Below are positions 60,801 through 64,000 of a DNA stretch of 64,000 bases, piece after piece (within the stretch, counting starts at the first letter, position 1; the number at the start of each line of letters is the position of its first letter). Origin of the DNA: Sinonovacula constricta. Lineage: Eukaryota > Mollusca > Bivalvia > Cardiida > Solecurtidae. The stretch lies in the NCBI GenBank assembly GCA_007844125.1, contig CM017555.1, positions 20,915,669 through 20,979,668 of the forward strand. Direction: 5' to 3'. Both the position numbers and the translations under genes were made by a program. Under the pieces are notes generated by a model. It saw only the letters and a program-made list of their open reading frames with translations, searched no databases and had not been told where the DNA came from.

Positions 60801-62263
60801 GTGCACTATTAGTCACTAGAAATAGAGATTTGATATCATTAGTTGTAGAGATCTTATTAATTTTTGTGACTTTTTTTCTTCTGCAAAAAATTACTAATCC
60901 AACTATTTCTAATTTTTCAGACTTCTTTTATGTTAAAACACATAAACAGACATAGTTATACAGCAGCACTATTAGGATTTTTCTCGACATTTTAGGAAAA
61001 TATATCAACAAGATCTATTTTGTCAACAATAGCTACAGTGCTTAAAGGGGATATTGGCAGTTATATAATCAGACACAACATCTGTATGGATGGGACAAAC
61101 ACAGGTAGATTATGTCCAGGTAGGGACTGAAAGGGACCAGAGGGGCCATCATAGGATACCAATCAATGTCAGTCTAGTGGGGCCTAACAGATGTGAGACA
61201 TGATAGGCTGGTATGTCAACAATGTGTGCTGAGGTACCTGGGTGTAGAGCTAGTCAAAATGGCATTAAATATTTATTTAGTGGTCAACTTGAGATATGTT
61301 TGCAAGATTTTACACAACCACACAGATTCAGCTCTTACTTATGGCTGAGCATAAAAAGTGACGATCACTGATAAAAAATGACCAGCTCTAATAAAATGAA
61401 CCTACATGGAAAACCTATCAGAAGTCTTTGAAAGATATAGGCTATCTTGTTTGAATATGATCTGAGATAATTTCTTAATTTATTAAGTGGCTTTACTTAT
61501 TTTTTTCATGGATTTCAAGAAAAATAAAACCTACAAGGAAATCAGCTGCAGCTCTTATTCTTTGAACATACTGGCTATAAAGTATGCGATAATGACATGT
61601 ACTATTTCTAGGAAGTGATATTAACTGAATTTTTTTCAACTGTCAAAAAGTTAAAACAGGAATGTAGTTTTAATAATCTGAAAAACTGAAACTATAATTC
61701 TTTATGAGGTTCTGACCCAAATAGTTCTGATGACTCACCATCATAAACCATCCTGGGAGGTCAACACAAAATACTTATCTTGACAGCATAATTGATGAGA
61801 TATAGACCAGAGTCAAATTTATTGCTAAAATATATATGTAGATATTAAAATCTAATAATACACTGTATGACCATATGAACAGTTGCAACAACCTGAATAC
61901 ACAACAAGCCAAAAACGTCAGGGGAGGTCCCATAACCACTCAAGTGTGCAGAAAAACATGGAATACACAAACATGGAAAAGTACATAAAACATGCAATTT
62001 ACCTGCGGTCTATCAGCAGTATGTGATTTGGATACGATCGGGCTGTAAATGGCTCCATTCGGGGTCAGCACCTGGGATTCGGACACAAAGCTCCATTGAT
62101 TATCTGACTCTTCTTTTAACTGGGGTAATGTCCGACTGTATGACGGAGAGTTAAAAATACTAGTCAAATTAAGAATTTGCGCCGATTCCGACACATCCGG
62201 CGTTTCTTGCTTGATAACCGGCAGCGAATATCGTCGGGTGGTCAGCGTGTCACCACGAGGCAT
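42856..62263 (-). CDS. Activator-type E2F transcription factor (E2F1/2/3-like)
   Basis: Sequence-specific transcription factor that with DP binds TTTSSCGC promoters to drive S-phase genes and is held by retinoblastoma protein. The spliced product is 424 aa (human E2F1 is 437). Order: acidic N-terminus with [10 protein letters not shown]; basic AKRKLEL (88-94); winged-helix DNA-binding domain about 125-192 with [16 protein letters not shown] and the signature [12 protein letters not shown] (166-177); leucine-rich dimerisation segment (217-250); marked box [10 protein letters not shown] to IEVYLCPEE (251-310); serine-rich linker; C-terminal transactivation and Rb-binding motif [19 protein letters not shown] (400-418). 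Every domain of E2F1-3 is present and none of the E2F4-8 variations is seen. The start is the first ATG after an in-frame TAA in the upstream minus-strand sequence. One intron is U12-type. No disruption is seen. Confidence 0.97.
44066..44280 (-). mobile_element. SINE copy in E2F intron 7
   Basis: Shares the body phrases tatggtcattatatcaacat, gaccaacagacaaatatcta, cgcatcgcaggtcagctt and gaccttcctacattaagt, then ggactggaatt and gttacatgtcgatgcctc, with the copy at 30595-30815. Its edge lies only about 55 bp from the exon at 43833-44010. Confidence 0.75.
44765..45472 (-). other. U12-type AT-AC intron of E2F
   Basis: On the minus strand the exon ends TCTAG and the intron begins ATATCCTTT (from 45472), the canonical U12 5' splice site. 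It ends TTTGACAC at 44765. Just upstream of that end is TCCTTGAC (44780-44773), a consensus U12 branch site with the branch A at 44774, 9 nt from the intron end. Splicing here joins ENSR to [10 protein letters not shown], exactly as the family requires. No GT-AG alternative preserves the frame: the nearest GT gives a stop or a long unrelated insert. Introns of the minor class are known from vertebrate E2F genes. Confidence 0.93.
46113..46170 (-). pseudogene. Decayed duplicate of the 3' end of the E2F marked-box exon
   Basis: In intron 5 a stretch of about 55 bp reads catgtgtccttactttgagc then cagatct...tattttaatatctcctgggt. It closely matches 44612-44661, the last codons of the exon 44764-44626 and its splice donor. 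The copy keeps a GTAAG donor (gtccttac on the plus strand), has a small insertion (attcag) and has lost the rest of the exon. It lies about 0.54 kb upstream, in transcript order, of the exon at 45572-45473, and 1.5 kb from its source. Confidence 0.8.
53455..53640. repeat. Dispersed repeat with ggtcatacggcgccgaataca, copy 2
   Basis: Same orientation and block order as 32148-32305: ttacggcacaccgacac, ggtcatacggcgccgaatac, aggttaaaattaaaatac, aaaatctat and ggttaatatattaaac. It has an extra segment (gaagtttaacgacaattta) absent from the other copy. Confidence 0.78.
56795..56970 (-). mobile_element. hAT-like transposon terminal fragment
   Basis: On the minus strand it begins cagggctttttcagcctg (from about 56970), followed by cggccccgttcccaaagcca and then repeated ttcccaa(t/a)-type words (atttttcccaatttc, attcccaatctc, attcccatttg). 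The CAGGG terminus followed by ttcccaa-rich sequence resembles non-autonomous hAT elements that I recall from mollusc genomes. The opposite end is not found. Confidence 0.45.
56975..57125 (+). repeat. Dispersed repeat shared with 16270-16420
   Basis: Copy of the repeat at 16270-16420, with acaaatttgcatgtctaagg, ataacattagtat and gtgtaatttagatatacata in the same order. It abuts the hAT-like fragment, so both may belong to one composite element. Confidence 0.6.
58490..58720. promoter_or_regulatory. Candidate intronic regulatory patch with two DR1-like sites
   Basis: This GC-richer island in E2F intron 1 contains TGACCTTTGATCC (58512-58524), whose complement GGATCAAAGGTCA is close to the direct-repeat-1 consensus AGGTCAAAGGTCA. 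It also contains GGGTCAAAGGGGA (58587-58599) in the opposite orientation and an AGGTCA half site between them. Such sites bind HNF4, COUP-TF or RXR partners. Function is inferred from motif match only. Confidence 0.3.
59423..59692 (-). other. Possible alternative first coding exon of E2F, unproven
   Basis: An 89-codon frame starting [14 protein letters not shown] with a balanced, fairly acidic composition ([17 protein letters not shown]) unlike the Phe/Lys/Asn-rich noise frames around it. Its 3' end overlaps a good donor (CTATTATA followed by GTAAGC). That donor would leave phase 2, which does not fit the phase-0 start of E2F exon 2 at 49741. Either a different donor is used or the frame is chance. 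I do not recognise the protein. Confidence 0.2.
60708..60825 (-). mobile_element. Truncated SINE copy in E2F intron 1
   Basis: Body fragment with gatcatattggtgatgtccag, ggtagcagaagacatcag, and aatacaaccagtgcact in the order seen at 30595-30815. No tRNA-like head. Confidence 0.65.
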
Positions 62264-62577
62264 CTCAGGTCTAATCCTTCTCTGCAAGCCTAAAGTCTGC
62301 GATATCTCCAAGTCCACGTAATAGCGGAAGGACAAAGAACGTCGATTTCCGTTTTAGCTGCCTTGGAAAAAAGTCCAAAATTATCAAATAAACCGGAATT
62401 GCATCGATAATATGTATATCAGAGCACAAATAAATAATCACTCTTTCCACCGATGTGTCCAAATACACATTACATCCTTGCGTAATGACGGGATGGAACC
62501 GATTTCGTTTGTGTATCCATTTTCGATTCATTCAATCTCCATTCAATCATCTAGACGATTGCAAAACAAAGCAAAGC

Positions 62578-62598
62578 GCGCGAAATCGTATTTCCCGC
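62578..62598 (-). promoter_or_regulatory. Paired E2F sites in the E2F promoter
   Basis: About 315-335 bp upstream of the E2F ATG lie GCGCGAAA (62578-62585) and TTTCCCGC (62591-62598), two matches to TTTSSCGC in opposite orientation with 5 bp between them. A CRE-like half site (ACGTCA, 62605-62610) and CpG-rich sequence (ctcgcgcg) follow. Vertebrate E2F1 promoters carry a similar inverted pair that mediates autoregulation by E2F-Rb; the same use is inferred here. No TATA box is seen. Confidence 0.6.
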
Positions 62599-63196
62599 GA
62601 GGCAACGTCATAGGCACTGCCCCGGCTCGCGCGTTTTCAAAACACAGTGCAAATAACATGTAATTTTGAATGTGTTACCATCGCTGCGTTTTGGTCAACA
62701 CTAACTTTAATATACGTTTGTAATTTCTAATAATTTTTTACATTGGACGACCTGAAATATGTACACACATGGCAAGTCCTCTAAAAACTGACCAGTTATG
62801 CAGTATCCGGCCTATTTCATTCAAAATAAAATGTAAACAAACCGAGCCCTGAGTTGTAAACTGACCATTCACCTGTGTATTGACGAGAAGTCTTTGTTCT
62901 GAAATACTTGCGCGAAATAGCATCAGCCAGTATAATCACATTTGTTTTAGTAAATCACCACACCAACAATTATAACTGCAAATATTTCTTATTATGTATT
63001 AAAGTTTCTGATAAGGTCTTTGTTCTTTCACCGTCTTCTATTGGAGATTATATAGCCAATCTCTAGACACCAACATCGTATTATAACTGTACAAAGGGAG
63101 AAAAAGAAGTTGAGACCCGGAAGAAAGAGGAATGAGGAAGAAAATACTGTGTTCGTGCGCAGAAAAAAAGTTTGAAATAAAAACTGATATACCAAA

Positions 63197-63229
63197 TCAT
63201 CATCAGCAGCAGCAGTAGGAGCAGCAGCT
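63197..63229. repeat. CAT/CAG trinucleotide-rich tract
   Basis: Reads atcatcatcagcagcagcag then taggagcagcagc. It is the first of several related triplet tracts over 500 bp. Confidence 0.8.
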
Positions 63230-63415
63230 TAATCATTAGTACAACTGAATTATCACATCATCATCAATAACATTATTATTATTACAATCGTTGTTATCCT
63301 TCTTCGTTCACTTTGCGCATTAAAATCTTACTTAAATTCTTACTTACGTTTCCGTAAGAATTGTCTGCTATGTCACCTTGACAACATACAAACCAAATAT
63401 TATCATTATATCACA

Positions 63416-63545
63416 AAAACCACCGTCATCGCAATCATCATCACCACCAGTCCACCATCTTCTTAATCATCATCAGCAGCAGAAAATATCATCATCAGCA
63501 TCATCACCGCCATCATTATCCTCGTCCTTATCATCTATAGTGACA
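63416..63545. repeat. Imperfect CAT/CAC/CAG trinucleotide tract
   Basis: Runs of cat, cac and cag triplets with interruptions, for example gcaatcatcatcaccacc and atcatcagcatcatcacc. Slippage-derived simple sequence; the frame through it is not evidence of a protein. Confidence 0.8.
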
Positions 63546-63666
63546 TCACTGTCACACTCTATGCTTGTAATATAGTTACGTACTGTCAAATTTTCTCCAG
63601 TTTTTACTAATTAAGAATTATCTGTACTGTTCTGTAACATTTCACATTAAATTATCATTATAATCA

Positions 63667-63713
63667 GCAACAACAACAACAACATCCTCCTCATCCTCCT
63701 CCTCATCATCAAG
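63667..63713. repeat. CAA/CTC/CAT trinucleotide tract
   Basis: Six CAA-type triplets (caacaacaacaacaacaac) pass into tcctcctcatcctcctcctc and end catcatcaag. Confidence 0.85.
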
Positions 63714-64000
63714 ATCTTTCTTTTTATCGTTGTTATCATAATCAACAGCATCTACCGCTTTCCAAAATGCTAATAATTAATGCTGTGTGACTGTTATATA
63801 TGTAATTTAGTACTTTGTGCTCAACCTCGTTGTAAGTTAGGGTCTTGAAAATGATGTAGAAGACATCCCAAATAGTAAACCTATGTTGAGCGCTTTAAAG
63901 GTGGTAGCTGAAAGTTTACCTATATGTAAAACGTATAACAATATATTACTCTTTTATTTGTTTGTTGTTGTTGTTGTTATTGTTTTTAAATAGCTATAAA

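Larger units (their letters stand above)
49742..62002 (-). other. E2F intron 1
   Basis: A 12.3-kb intron separating the N-terminal exon from the rest of the gene. It contains a dispersed repeat (53455-53640), a hAT-like end (56795-56970), a second dispersed repeat (56975-57125), a SINE fragment (60708-60825) and a GC-richer patch with nuclear-receptor-like sites at 58490-58720. I found no other recognisable gene inside it. A minus-strand frame at 59423-59692 could be an alternative first exon. Confidence 0.85.
42856..62263 (-). other. E2F coding exon map
   Basis: Coding exons in transcript order: 62263-62003, 49741-49645, 49082-48991, 47390-47266, 46339-46266, 45572-45473, 44764-44626, 44010-43833, 43064-42856. 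They sum to 1275 nt (424 codons plus TAG), and each length agrees with the phase of its neighbours. Introns are GT-AG except the sixth (45472-44765), which is AT-AC. Intron 1 is 12.3 kb, the largest in the window. The last exon uses the acceptor CACCCTTAG at 43065, not the weaker TTTTCAG 40 bp upstream, which would shift the frame. Confidence 0.92.
62640..64000. other. Upstream spacer of E2F
   Basis: No gene recognised. From about 63190 the sequence is dominated by CAT, CAG, CTC and CAA trinucleotide runs; the ORF at 63378-63575 is encoded by them and is low-complexity Ser/His/Pro. Confidence 0.5.

Overview
The window is AT-rich eukaryotic nuclear DNA: intron-rich genes with GT-AG junctions, long introns, a satellite array and many interspersed repeats. 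I infer a mollusc, most likely a bivalve. The grounds are that the STT3A and E2F proteins are clearly metazoan, there is a capsular-polysaccharide-type glycosyltransferase gene of a kind common in mollusc genomes, and the SINE and hAT-like repeat fragments look like ones I associate with bivalves. No similarity search was possible, so this placement is inference.

Layout. 1-2846 is a 49-bp satellite whose monomers come in two alternating forms: A carries the E-box CACGTG, and B carries GGCGGGAAA, which matches an E2F-site consensus. The array decays to about 3035. 3036-14480 holds no gene I can support, only short repeats and diverged duplications. 14490-15160 is a decayed non-LTR reverse transcriptase. 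16976-17872 is a plus-strand single-coding-exon type II membrane glycosyltransferase. 21070-33952 (minus) is a complete STT3A gene with 14 coding exons and 709 aa, preceded by a probable 5' UTR exon and CCAAT promoter near 35.1-35.3 kb. 42856-62263 (minus) is a complete activator-type E2F gene (E2F1/2/3-like) with 9 coding exons and 424 aa. Its promoter holds a pair of facing E2F sites, which suggests autoregulation, and one intron is a U12-type AT-AC intron with consensus 5' splice and branch sequences.

STT3A and E2F lie head-to-tail on the minus strand. The glycosyltransferase points toward the 3' end of STT3A. STT3A (catalytic subunit of the ER oligosaccharyltransferase) and the glycosyltransferase both belong to glycan biology, but nothing in the sequence links their regulation; E2F is a cell-cycle transcription factor. 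The introns and spacers carry a tRNA-derived SINE family (about eight copies), a second dispersed family, hAT-like terminal-inverted-repeat fragments, minisatellites of 17, 28, 44 and about 230 bp, and a decayed duplicate of part of an E2F exon.
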